Made by a program: the position numbers and the translations under genes
From: Lactifluus volemus
Lineage: Eukaryota; Basidiomycota; Agaricomycetes; Russulales; Russulaceae
Reading direction: 5' to 3'
DNA length: 64,000 nucleotides
Assembly: GCA_022376515.1 (NCBI GenBank)
Contig: WTXI01000113.1
Coordinates: forward strand, 50,076-114,075
Shown here: positions 46,252 through 57,675 of the stretch, one piece after another
Numbering within the stretch: the stretch's first letter is position 1
Layout of the letters: every line of letters starts with the position of its first letter
Notes under the pieces: model-generated
The model's database searches: none
What the model was told of the DNA's origin: nothing
What the model saw: only the letters and a program-made list of their open reading frames with translations

Positions 46252-47756
46252 ATGCATCTTCCGAAGTCGATTTTCGATCAAAGAGACCCAGGTACGTCTC
46301 AAGACCAAGGGCTGCCGCTGGAGCAATAACTCACTTGGATTGAGTAGACCCGAATTCTTTCCCACGCGTGACAATCAGATCCCTCCCTGACAATGTCCTC
46401 CTCGGCATCTTCGACTTCTGTCAAATGCCTTGGTACGACTCCCCTCGATGGTGGCATGCACTAACGCACGTATGCGGAAGGTGGAGATACGTTGTGTTTG
46501 AATCACCGCTTCGTCTTGATTTGCATCTTGTATGCGATGCGAACACACCCGCGAAGAAGACGCTAGATGTCTGGCCACACGGCATTCCTATTCTCATCAA
46601 GGAATCGAGATCGAGACTCCCTTTGAGAGGAGCTAACATTATTGCCACACTCAGGCATCACGATCGCGTGTCCGAAATCGATCTCTATCCAACAAGTACT
46701 CTATTGAAGCGACTCTACAAAGTGATGAAGAAGAAGCCATATCCAGTGTTGACACATCTTCACCTTCATATTTCAAATTCGAGGTCGGCACCGGTGTTTC
46801 GCAATACCTTTTTGGGTGGATCTGCCCCATGTCTCGAGTATCTTAACTTGTTTGGTATTCCATTCCCAGCACTACCCAAACTTCTTCCATTTTTCCATGA
46901 TCTTGTCGATGTCCGAATTGCGAATATTCCCAATACCGGTTACATTTCGCCCGGAGCTATGGTCACGGCCCTATCCGCGTTGACCAAGCTTAAAAACGTT
47001 TCCATTGGATTCGAATCCCCAGCTTCTCGTCCTGATCCAGCAAATAGACCACCATCTTCATTCACACGCGCTGTCCTCCCCGCCCTCACCCGTTTGTGGT
47101 TCCACGGTACTAGCGAGTACTTTGAGGATCTTGTGGCTCGGATCGAAACTCCTGCTATTATTTGCGTCACCACAATATTCTTCAATCAGCTCGATTTTGA
47201 CGTTCCACATTTCCTCCAGTTTATCAGTCGCACACAAATCCCCGGGTCCTTCGAGGAAGCGAAGCTGTCCTTTAGCCAAAGCGCCTACATCCACGTTGGT
47301 CATCGTGACCCACCGGGAGGGAAGGAATTTGAGACCGTTCTGTCTATCACGATATCGTGTCATGCGTTGGATTGGCAAGTTGCATGTCTAGCTCAAATAT
47401 GCGGCAAGATTTCGCATTTCTTATCCAATGTAGAACGACTTCTCATCGATACCAGTTACTTTGTCAACGAACCGTTTGCAAAGTGGAAAGACTACGTGGA
47501 TAACCCCGAATGGCTGGAGATCTTCCATGCATTTTCCGCTTTGCAGCAGATGCATATACCGGCCAGAATGGGTCAGATTATTGGATTTGCCCTGCAAGAG
47601 CTCACTGGGGAAAGCGTCATGGACGCGTTGCCGATGCTACGCCATCTCTACCTTCCACCCCCCTCTCAATCCACACAGCAGGCTATACAGCCATTCGTTT
47701 CCTCACGCCAGCGTTCCAATTGCCCTGTCACTGTCCATCTCACAAGAATGGACTGA
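46252..47756 (+). CDS. F-box/LRR-like protein, copy 11 (482 aa, intact, chimeric)
   Basis: Exons are 46252-46291 (MHLPKSIFDQRDP) and 46348-47756; 56-nt intron, phase 1. Exon 1 and the N-terminal half (CQMPWYDSPRWWHALTHVC, HGIPILIKESRSRLPLRGANII, KVMKKKPYPVLT) are nearly identical to copy 12. From NLFGIPF to the stop it is nearly identical to copy 10. The protein is therefore a chimera with its junction near 46800-46860, inside the LRR-like part. Unequal exchange between neighbouring copies explains the gene and the duplicated spacer together. The frame is intact through the junction. Confidence 0.83.
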
Positions 47757-49885
47757 TTGTCAGATTATTGTCGATGCGTCGCCATCAATGTTCTCCACTT
47801 CCCTTTTTGCTAGTACCTGTCTTTATAGCCGTTCCTCACCCCTCCCTGTGATTACCACCTCCCCACAGCAGCTCTCTGCTCTTTCTTGTATTTTAATGTA
47901 CGATAATCGCGCGGCCCTTTGGTGCCTCAGGCCAGGAGAAATACAGATCAAGGTTGTCATTGCGTGTTATGGACTGACACCCGGGGGGAGTCGGGCGGAA
48001 GGCGTCCACTGCTGGCACATGACCATGTAATATTCGGTTGATCATCACAGCAAACTAAAAAAGTCTATTCAAGACACGAAAACGACAGAACGTAGAGGTA
48101 GCAGGTGGTTGAGGAGGAGGAGAAAGTAACGAACTGAGTATCATATCGTTCGCCTTACCACAAACACTCCAACTCTAAGATTTAATGCTCATTATCTCAC
48201 CAAATTTGATGCGACATGGCCGCCCGTCCTGTACGAGTGCAAAGCCAGATTTAGGTGACATTGTAGTGTCGAAACGCCATGTTTCCACTAGAGAAGGAGC
48301 CAAAAGTGTTGGTCGAGCGGAGGATGAGTCCGCTGAGGTCCAGTAAAACAATGCATTCTATGACTTACAACGTCGGCCGGTCTACAGAACGAATAACCAC
48401 TCTGCTTCTCCATGGCTTTACCTGCTCAGGTTGGACCGATGTTTACTGTACAATCTCAGAGTCAGAGTCAACTTCCAACCAGTCGTATTCCATGCGATTA
48501 TAACTTGGCATAGCGTGGGATAGCCCGAGTTTGCTCGACCATGGTGGGATACTGCTCACTGGCAGCCGGAATTGATGATTAACTCGATTGGACACGCGCG
48601 TGGAAGGATCCCCAGAGGTTAGAACCAAGATACTGGAATTGAGGCACGTTCCGAGTCCTCGCTTGTCCGAGGTGTGGGAACAATTCCCACTCAACACGAC
48701 CTTTCTCACCACTTGGTCGTCACACCTCGCCCTTGCTACAATCACCTCTGCCACCTGGTACAAATTTCCCATTCTATGTCAATGTCATAATCCACTCGGA
48801 TGTCCATGCCAGCATTTCCGCTTCGTGACGAACATCTCGAGTCCTCGCGTCAGCGTGTTCCCCTTCAATTTATCAGGTCAGAACTTCTCCTCTGTCTTTG
48901 TTTCTTTTCCTCTTCCCTGTCTGGAACACACCCACACCGATGTTGTCGTCCGTGTGATCTCATATGCACTATGATAGTGAGTCTTAATCCGCTTGCTCCT
49001 TTCTCCCACTGCCGTGTCCGTCCTCTTTTGGTGGGACCTCTTTGATGCCAGTGTGTGGGATATACCATGCCTCAAGGAACAAAGTCTAATGGTGCCTGGA
49101 ACGAGCCGAATGCCACACGAACAGTGGCATCTTCCTGAAAATGAGCTAAGGCGTTTGTGAGTGAGTTGCCTTCTCCGTAGTCCGTACTCCACGCTACCCC
49201 TGCGACCGCTTCTCTCAGATTTCCTGTCTGTGGTGTACTCCGGCAGACTATGAGCCCGCCTGACCTGAATGACAAGTTCGTAACAACCATTCCAACACTT
49301 ACGTGCCAGTGATCATTACCGTCATGCGTCTCGACAACATCAACAAGAATTGAATCTCAGGCTGCACTTGGGAAGTATTGCCTCGAGCACGCGAACGACC
49401 ATTCTTCCTCGCGAGTCCAAGACAGCGAGTACTTCAAAATGTGATTGTGTGTCAACTTGTGGCCAGTATTACATGTTAATATTCGGGAGAGGTATCCCTA
49501 TCGCTGCTCATCGCAGTGGACTCTGCCTTCAATATTACTTGTACCTATACATGATACTTAATGATACTCAGAGTGGATGTTAGCCCCTGTCGCTGCCAGA
49601 AATCGGATAATGGTCTTTTTTGAGCGCTTGCGGTAAACGTGCATCATGTGACCTACACCGTGCGACCACACACCTCTCACCCTCCACGTTTCTAAGGTGA
49701 ACTGTCAATGCCTCTGTCGAAGAGATCTCTTTCTCGCAGGTACGTCCAGAATCAAGATCCCTCACTGAAATAGCAGTCTAAGTCTGCTTGTTAAGTTGAA
49801 TTTTGAACTAGTACTAGCAGTCACACTCGACAGCCCATTAACCATCCATCTTCTCAGCGAATAGGAGTTACTAGCATCGCCCTCT
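47757..49885. other. Spacer 11-12, duplicate of spacer 10-11
   Basis: Same order as 44183-46251 with few differences: the doubled GGAGTCGGGCGGAA is single, the hexamer ACTGGC is at 48558-48563, the dyad at 48674-48690, and a GCCAGT hexamer at 49315-49320 is absent from spacer 10-11. Unlike that spacer, the stretch with AAGTCTGCTTG before the first coding exon (49780-49830) is kept. Confidence 0.6.
48674..48690. promoter_or_regulatory. Conserved dyad upstream of copy 12
   Basis: GTGGGAA-CAA-TTCCCAC, perfect arms. Confidence 0.5.
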
Positions 49886-51392
49886 ATGCATCTTCCGAAG
49901 TCGATTTTCGATCAAAGAGACCCAGGTACGTCTCAAGACCAAGGGCTGCCGCTGGAGCAATCACTCACTGGATTGAGTAGACCCGAATTCTCTCCCACGC
50001 GTGACAATCGGATCCCTCCCTGACAATGTCCTCCTCGACATCTTCGACTTCTGTCAAATGCCTTGGTACGACTCCCCTCGATGGTGGCATGCACTAACGC
50101 ACGTATGCGGAAGGTGGAGATACGTTGTGTTTGAATCACCGCTTCGTCTTGATTTGCATCTTGTATGCGATGCGAACACACCCGCGAAGAAGACGCTAGA
50201 TGTCTGGCCACACGGCATTCCTATTCTCATCAAGGAATCGAGATCGAGACTCCCTCTGAGAGGAGCTAACATTATTGCCGCACTCCAGCATCACGATCGC
50301 GTATCCGAAATCGATCTCTATCCAACAAGTACTCTATTGAAGCGACTCTACAAAGTGATGAAGAAGAAGCCATATCCAGTGTTGACACGTCTTCAGCTTT
50401 AAAGTTCACATTCGAAGTCGGCACCGGTGCTTCGCGGTACCTTTTTGGGTGGATCTGCCCCGCGTCTAAAGCATCTCGACTTGACTCGTATTCCATTTCC
50501 GGCACTACCAAAACTTCTTCCATCTTGCCATGCTCTTGTCGATGTTCGACTCACGGTTATACCCAATACCGGTTACGTTTCACCCGAAGCTATGGCCACA
50601 GCCCTATCCGCGTTGACCAAGCTTAAAGTCATTCACATTGGATTCGAATCCCCAGCTTCTCGTCCTGATCCAGAAAATAGACCTCCCACTTCATTCACAC
50701 ACCTTGTCCTCCCCGCTCTCACCCATTTCGTGTTACACGGTGCTAGCGAATACTTTGAGGATCTTGTGGCTCGGATCGACACTCCTGCTATTATTTCCGT
50801 CGACACACGGCTCTTCAATCGGCTCAATTTTGACATCCCACGTTTCCTTCAGTTTATCGGTCGCACACAAATCCCCGGGTCCTTAGAGGAAGCGAAGTTG
50901 TCCTTTGTTGGTGGAAGCGCCTCCATCGACGTTGGTCATCGTGATCCGCCGGGAGGGAAGGAATTTCGGATCGCTCTGTCTATCACGATATCGTGTCATG
51001 GGTTAGATTGGCAAGTTGCATGTCTAGCTCAAATATGCGGCAAGATTTCGCCTTTCTTATCCAACGTAGAACGGATTCTCATCGATACCTGTTACTTTAA
51101 CGATGTAGTGTTTTCAGATTGGAAAGACTACGTGGATAACCCCCAATGGCTGGAGATCTTTCATGCATTTTCGGCCTTGCAGCACATGCAAATACCGCCC
51201 AGACTGAGTGGGATTATTGCATCTGCGCTGCAAGAGCTCACTGAGGAAAGGGTCATGGACGCGTTGCCGATGCTACGCCATCTCTACCTTCCACCCCCCT
51301 CTGAATCCACACAGCAGGCTATACAGCCATTCATTTCCTCACGCCAGCGTTCCAATCTCCCTGTCACTGTCCATCTCACAAGAATGGACTGA
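49886..51392 (+). pseudogene. F-box/LRR-like gene copy 12, nonsense codon
   Basis: Exons are 49886-49925 (MHLPKSIFDQRDP) and 49981-51392. The F-box and first LRR-like part are intact up to VLTRLQL, followed by TAA (50400-50402) where paralogues read HISNSKSAP. The family frame continues unchanged after the stop (SHSKSAPVLRGTFLGGSAP) to TGA 51390-51392, so there is no frameshift. No GT/AG pair around the stop would remove it. A truncated 157-aa protein with the F-box alone could be made, which might bind Skp1 without a substrate domain; this is speculation. Variable segments: VGGSASIDV and DTCYFNDVVF. Confidence 0.78.
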
Positions 51393-53420
51393 TTGTCAAA
51401 TTATTGTCGACGAGTCGTCATCAATGTTCTCCACTTCTCTTTTGGCTAGCACCTGTCTTTATAGCTGTTCCTCGCCCCTCCCTGTGATTACCACCTCCCC
51501 ACAGCAGCTCTCTGCTCTTTCTTGTATTTTGATGTACGATAATCGTGCGGCCCTTTGGTGCCTCAGGCCAGGAGAAATACAGATCAAGGTTGTCATTGCG
51601 TGTTATGGACTAACATCCGGGGGGAGTCTGGCAGAAGGCGTCCACCGCCGGCACACATGACCATGTAATATTCGGTTGATCACCACAGCAAACTAAAAAA
51701 GGTCTATTCAAGACACGAAAACGACTGAACGTAGAGGTAGCAGATGGTCGAGGAGGAGGAGAAAATAACGAACTGAGTCCCATATCACTCGCCCTACCAC
51801 AAACACTCCAACTCTAAGATGTAATGCTCATTATCTCACCAATTTAATGCGACAAGGCCGCCCGTCCTGCATGAGTGCAAAGCCAGATTTCCCCCTCGGC
51901 AGCTGTGGAATCGCCCCGCTTAATACATTGTGCGGGAGAGTGCGCATAGCCTGCATCGCGATGTATTGATGCGGCGGCCAAGCGTCCGAAGCATGCCCCA
52001 TTTCAGCCCGATGAAGGTCACTTGGACGCGCGCGCGGAAGGATCCCCAGAAGTTAGAGCTAAAATACTGGAATTGAGTATCATAGATGTTCCTCGCTCGG
52101 CTTGTCCGAGGTGTGGGAACAATTCCCACTCAACACGACCTTCCTCACCACTTCGTCGTCATACCTCTCGCCCCTTACTTCCCTAATACTATCAATTTCC
52201 CATTTTACGTCTACGCCATAATCCACTTGAGTATCCATGCCAGCATTTCCGCTTCGTGACAAACATCTCCGAGCTCGAGTCCTCGAGTCAGCGTGATCCC
52301 CTTCGATTTATCAGGTCAGAACTTCTCCTCTTTTATCCTATCTGCAACACACCCACACCCACGTCATCGCCCGTTGCATTTTCATATGGACTATGATAGT
52401 GAGTCGTAATTCGTTCTATCCTTGTCCTCCTTTTATTTCTCCCCTTGAGACCGTGACCCTCTTTTTGTGGAACCTCTTTGATGCCAGTAGCTAGTATATC
52501 TACCATCCCTCGAGGAAGTCTAATGGTGCGCGGAACGAGCAGAATGCCACATGAACAATGGCATCTTCCTGGAAATGAGCCAAGACGTTTGTGAGTGAGT
52601 TGCCTTCTCCGTTCTCCACACTGCCCCCGGCCTGCGACCGCTTCTCTCAGATTTCCTGTGTCCGGGGTGTACTAGCCTGCCCAACCTGAACGACAAGTTT
52701 GTAACTATCATTCCAGCATTTACGCGATTACAACCATCATGGGTCTCGACAACATCAACAAGAATTGAACGCTCAGGCTGCACCGGGGATGTACCGCCTC
52801 GAGCACGCGAAAGACCAGTGTTTCCCGTGAGTACCTCAAAATATCCGATCGTGTGTCGACTTGTGGACAGAATTACATGTTCATATTCGGGAGAGTACGT
52901 ACAGCCCTGTCCCTCCACCTATGCCATACGACGGCTGTTGGGCGTAACTAGTAATAAGCGTTCTCGAGAACCATCCCTATCGCTGCTCATCGTGGTGGAC
53001 TTTGCCTTCGATGTTCCTCTTCTCGGGGACATCTTTGTATCGTTCGTTGGTACACTTGTACTTTATACGTGATACTTAATGATACTCAGAGTGGATGTTG
53101 GCCTCTATCGCCGCCAGATGAGTGACCGTATTTCCATGGGCTCAGGGCTGTGGTGCACGTGCATCATGTGCCAGTGACATGCATACATCGTGCGGCCTCA
53201 ACCACACTGCTTCTCTGCGGCCCTCAGCTGAACTGTCAACGTCTCAATCGAAAAGTTCTCTTTCTCGCAGGTACGTCCAGAATCCAGATCCCTCACTGCA
53301 GGAGCAGTCTAAGCTAATTCCGTGCTTGCTAAGTTGAATTTCAAACTACTAGCAGTCACAGTCGATAGCCCATTAATTATCCATCTTCTCAACGAATAGG
53401 AGTTACTAGTATCGTCCTCG
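51393..53420. other. Spacer 12-13 with the clearest leader intron candidates
   Basis: 3' flank, shortened convergent remnant (about 51800-52080), dyad at 52113-52129, leader from about 52200. GT-AG candidates in the leader: 52591-52650 (60 nt, GTGAGTGAG to CTCTCAG), 52895-52958 (64 nt, GTACGTACAG to AATAAG), 53037-53089 (53 nt, GTATCG to ACTCAG) and 53271-53333 (63 nt, GTACGTCC, GCTAAT branch-like site, GCTAAG). The coding intron 53461-53516 follows. These sizes are typical of basidiomycete introns, so a spliced 5' UTR, or former coding exons, is likely. The open frames between them do not stay in one frame. Confidence 0.55.
52113..52129. promoter_or_regulatory. Conserved dyad upstream of copy 13
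   Basis: GTGGGAA-CAA-TTCCCAC, perfect arms. Confidence 0.5.
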
Positions 53421-54931
53421 ATGCGTCAACGGAAGGTGGGTTTGAATCGAAGAGACCTAGGTACGTCTCAGGACCATTGGCTGCCGCTGAAGCCATCACT
53501 CATTTGGATTGAGTAGTCCTCATTTCTTCCCAACGCATTACAATCGGATCCCTCCCTGACAATGTCCTCCTGGACATCTTCGACATCTGTCAAATGCCTT
53601 GGTACGACTCCCCTCGATGGTGGCATCCACTGGTGCATGTATGCCGAAGGTGGAGATACATCCTGTTTGAATCACCGCTTCGTCTTCATTTGCAACTGGT
53701 ATGCAATGCGAACACACCCGTGAAGGAGACGCTAGATGTCTGGCCCCGCGCCTTTCCTATCCTCATAAAGGAATCGAGACCGAGACTCCCTCTGGGTGGA
53801 GCTAACATTATTGCCGCACTCGAGCATCACGATCGCGTGTCCGGAATCTATCTCGAAATAAGAAGTACTCTATTGAAGCGACTCTACAAAGTGATGAAGA
53901 AGCCGTATCCGGTTTTGACACATCTTCTCCTTAAACATATTTCAAATTCGAAGTCGGCACCGGTGCTTCGCGATACTTTTTTGGGTGGATCTGCCCCGCG
54001 TCTAAGGCATCTCATCTTGGGTGGTATTCCATTTCCGGCACTACCAAAATTGCTTCCATTTTGCCATGATCTTGTCAATGTTCGACTGTGGGAGATACCC
54101 AATACCGGTTACTTTTCGCCCGAAGCTATGGCCACAGCCCTATCCGCGTTGACCAAGCTTAAATTCGTTCACATTGGATTCGAATCCCCAGCTTCTCGTC
54201 CTGATCCAGGAAATAGACCACCATCTTCATTCACACGCGTTGTCCTCCCTTATCTCACCCATTTGGGGTTCCACGGCGCCAGCGAGTACTTTGAGAATCT
54301 CGTGGCTCGGATCGACACTCCTGCTATTATTTCCGTCGACACATGGTTCTTCAATCAGCTCGATTTTGACATGCCAAATTTCCTCCAGTTTATCAGTCGC
54401 ACACAAATCCCCGGGTCCTTCGAGGAAGCGAAGCTGTACTTTTATAACTTCGCTGTCTCCATCCACTTCGGTCATCGTGATCCATCGGGAGGGAAGGTAT
54501 TTCGGTCCGCTCTAGATATCAGGATATCGTGCCGTGCGTTGGATTGGCAAGTCGCGTGTGTAGCTCAAATATGCGGCAAGATTTCGCCTTTCTTATTCAA
54601 TGTAAAACGGCTTCTCATCGAAGCCACGCGGCGTGCAACGAATAAGGAGTTCCCAGATTGGAAAGACTACGTGAATAACCCCCAATGGCTGGAGATCTTC
54701 CGTGCATTTTCGGCTTTGCAGCACATGGAAATACCGCCCAGACTGGGTGAGATTATTGCATCTGCGCTGCAAGAGCTCACTGGGGATAGCGTCATGGACG
54801 CGTTGCCGATGCTACGCCATCTCCACCTTCCACCCCCCTCTGAATCTACGCAGCAGGCTATAGAGCCATTCATTTCCTCACGCCAGCGTTCCAGTTGCCC
54901 TGTCACTGTCTATCTCACAGAAATGGACTGA
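53421..54931 (+). CDS. F-box/LRR-like protein, copy 13 (484 aa, intact)
   Basis: Exons are 53421-53460 (MRQRKVGLNRRDL) and 53517-54931; 56-nt intron ending GAGTAG, phase 1. The F-box carries SLPDNVLLDIFDIC with linker CQMPWYDSPRWW, like copies 11 and 12, but VCRRWRYILFESP like copy 9. Variable segments: YNFAVSIHFGHRDPSGGKVF, and EATRRATNKEFPDW, where the usual VVFSDW is lost and NVKRLLI replaces NVERLLI. TCQISS-type residues (DMPNFLQFIS) are shared with copy 5. The gene is thus a mosaic of several copies. C-terminus ends SSCPVTVYLTEMD like copy 1. Confidence 0.82.
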
Positions 54932-55815
54932 TTGTCAGGTGTCTGGATTATTGTCGATGCATCGTCATCAATGTTCTCCACTTCTCTTTTGCTAGTACCT
55001 GTCTTTATTGCCGTTCCTCACCCCTCCCTGTGATTTCCCCCTCCCCACAGCAGCTCTCTGCTCCCTGTAATTTGATGTATGATAATCGGGTGGCCCGCAC
55101 TTTGGTGCCTCAGGCCAGGAGAAATACAGATTGATGTTGTCGTTGCGTGTTACGGACTGACACCCGGGTGAGTCGGGCAAAAGGCATCCACCGCCGGCAC
55201 ACATGGCCATGTAATATTCCGTTGATCAACACCGCAAACTACTGAAGTCATTTCATGACAAATTTAGCTGCTTCTCTACAAAACACTAGACATTTCGCCG
55301 GGACACAAAAGACTATTCAAGACACGAAAAAGACGGAACGTTGAGGTAGCAGTTGGTCAAGGAGGAGGAGAAAGTAGCGAACTGAAGCCCATATTGCTCG
55401 CCTCACCACAAACACTCCAACTCTAAGATTTATGCTCATTATCTCACCAGATTGATGCGACATGGCCGCCCGTCCTGCCAGTGCGCGAGTGCAAAGCCAG
55501 ATTTCCTCTTTGGCAGCTGCGGGATCAATCCGTTGTCCGGGAGAGTGTGCATAGCCTGCGGCATCGCGATGTATTAATCAGGTGGCCAAGCGATCGGAGC
55601 GCACCATAATCTCCCATTGCAGCCCGGAATCGATGAAGATTGTTTGGTAGGTGCAGTTGTAGTGCTGAAGCGCCATGTTTACGCTAGAGAAGTCAAAAGA
55701 GTTAGTCGAGCGGAGGATGAGCCCATCGAGGTCCAGTAACACAATGCATTCTATGACTTACATAGCAACGTCGGCCAGTCCAAGAATCGAATAATCACTC
55801 TACGTCTCTATGGCT

Positions 55816-56093
55816 TTATCTGCCAGTGCTCGGGTTGGATTGAATTTTGCTGGAACCAAGAGTCTCGAACCCCGTCAACCCTCCAGTCGCGATCCATCGG
55901 TCGCTGCTCGATATGTAGTACGTGTAGTGGTATCCTGGGTCAGCGTTGCTCATGCCTAGATTGAAATAAACCTGCGCGTCGTTCATAGTGTAATTGCTGG
56001 CACGTAGTGGAGTAGCAACTTGAATGTCTAGTATTGCAGAGACATCGGCGACAAAGATGTGACTAACGCGTCCAAGGTCTGTCAGAACGTTTC
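55816..56093 (-). pseudogene. Unrecognised minus-strand open frame in the extra module
   Basis: The minus frame is open for about 92 codons, from NVLTDLGRVSHIFVADVSAI through ATPLRASNYTMNDAQVYFNL and YISSSDRWIATGGLTGFETL to a stop at 55818-55816. The duplicate in spacer 9-10 (about 40645-40915) has the same protein text with one TGA, caused by a small insertion of AGGC on the + strand. GGCAG-GTAAAG at the end of the frame (in the 9-10 copy) looks like a splice donor. The text looks like true protein, but I do not recognise the family. It may be an exon of the convergent gene whose remnants fill the other spacers. Confidence 0.4.
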
Positions 56094-56454
56094 AGGACCA
56101 GACGAAGAGTTTACCCCTCCTATATGCTCGGTAGTTTCAAGAGTATGGGACCCCGATGTTCCCTCAGATGGTGGAGCCACGCCTTTTTTCAACCCAGTCC
56201 ATGAGAATATTAACAGGTGACATACAACAAAACTGCACGATGTCAACTCCCAACCAGTTCTATTCCACGCGACTAAAGCTTGGTCTGGCGTGGGCCCGGG
56301 ATAGGCTGCTCGTCCATGGTGGGATACTGCTCAGCCGGAATTGATTAATTTACTTGGGCGCGTGCGGGGAAGGATCCCCAGAGGATAGAGCCAAAATACT
56401 GGAATTGAGTATCGTAGCTGTTCGTAGTAGAAATGTACTCGCATTGTCCGAGGT

Positions 56455-56471
56455 GTGGGAACAATTCCCAT
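56455..56471. promoter_or_regulatory. Dyad upstream of copy 14, terminal mismatch
   Basis: GTGGGAA-CAA-TTCCCAT, same change as at 41322-41338. Confidence 0.45.
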
Positions 56472-57675
56472 TCAACACGACCTTCCTCACCACTTGGTCG
56501 TCACACCTCTCGCTCCTTGCTTCCCTAATACAATCACCTCTGCCACCTGGTACAAATTTCGCATTTTATGCCAACGTCACTGAGGGTATCCATGCCAGCA
56601 TTTCCGCTTTGACGAATATCTCCGAGTTCGAGTCCTTGAGTCAGCGTGATCCCCTTCAATTTATCAGGTCAGATTATCTTTCTTCCTTTTCCTCTTTTAT
56701 TCTATCTGCAACACACCCACACCCACGTCATCGTTGCGATCTCACATGCACTATGATAGTGAGTCGTGATTCGTTCTATCCTTGTGCTCCTTTCATTGCT
56801 CCCCTTTAGACCGTGGCCAGCCCCTTTAGGCGGAACCTCTTTGATGCCAGTGTGTGCCATATCTACCATGCCCCGAGGAGCGAAGTCTAATGATACCCGG
56901 ATCGAGGAGAATGTCCCACGAACAGTGGCATCTTCCCGAAAACGAGCTAAGACGTTTGTGAGTGAGTTGCCTTCTCCGTACTCCACACTACCTCTGCGAC
57001 CGCTTCTCTCAGATTTCCTGTCATTCCAGCACTTACGCAACTGCCACCGACATGCGTCTCGACAATGTCAACAAGAATTGACCGCTCAGGCTGCGCTGGG
57101 GATGTACGGCCTCGAGCTCGCGAACAACCATTATTTCCCGCGAGTCCAAGTCAGCCTGATTGTGTGTCGACTTGTGGACAGAATTATGTGTTAATAGATG
57201 GAGTACGTACAGCCCTGTCCCTCCACCTATGCCATAACGATGGCTGTTGGGCGTAACTAATAGTAAGCACTCTCGAGAATCATCCCCATCACCGCTCATC
57301 GCGGTGTACTTTGCCTTCGATGTTCCTCTTCTCGGGGACATCTTTGTATCGTTTTTTAGTACACTTGTACTTTATACATGATACTTAATGATACTCAGAG
57401 TGGATGTTGGCCTCTATTGCTGCCAGAAATCGGATAACGGTATTTTGATTTTTATGAGCGCTTGCTGTGCACGTACATCATGTGACCTGCATCGTGCGAC
57501 CCCAACAACACAGCCTCTCTGCGGCCTCAAGTGAACCATCAACGCCTCTGTCGAATAGTTCTCTTTCTTGCAGGTACATCCAGAATCCACTGCAATAGCA
57601 GTATAAGCTAACTCTGTGCTTGGTAAGGTTGAATTTCGAATCATGGGCCGGGGCAGTTACACTCGACAGCCCGTT

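Larger units (their letters stand above)
54932..57675. other. Spacer 13-14 with extra module (duplicate of spacer 9-10)
   Basis: Closely similar to 39772-42160: 3' flank, convergent remnant (55470-55800), the two GCCAGT hexamers (55477-55482, 55822-55827), the extra module with a minus-strand open frame (next entry), dyad at 56455-56471 and leader. In the leader the first half follows copy 10's, while from about 57280 it follows the copy 6/8 type (CACCGCTCATCGCGGTGTAC), so the leader is recombinant. Confidence 0.55.

Noticed and set aside
50380..50430. An intron that would skip the stop codon in copy 12
   Set aside because: No suitable GT donor and AG acceptor with fungal spacing flank the TAA, and the homologous sequence in other copies is coding.
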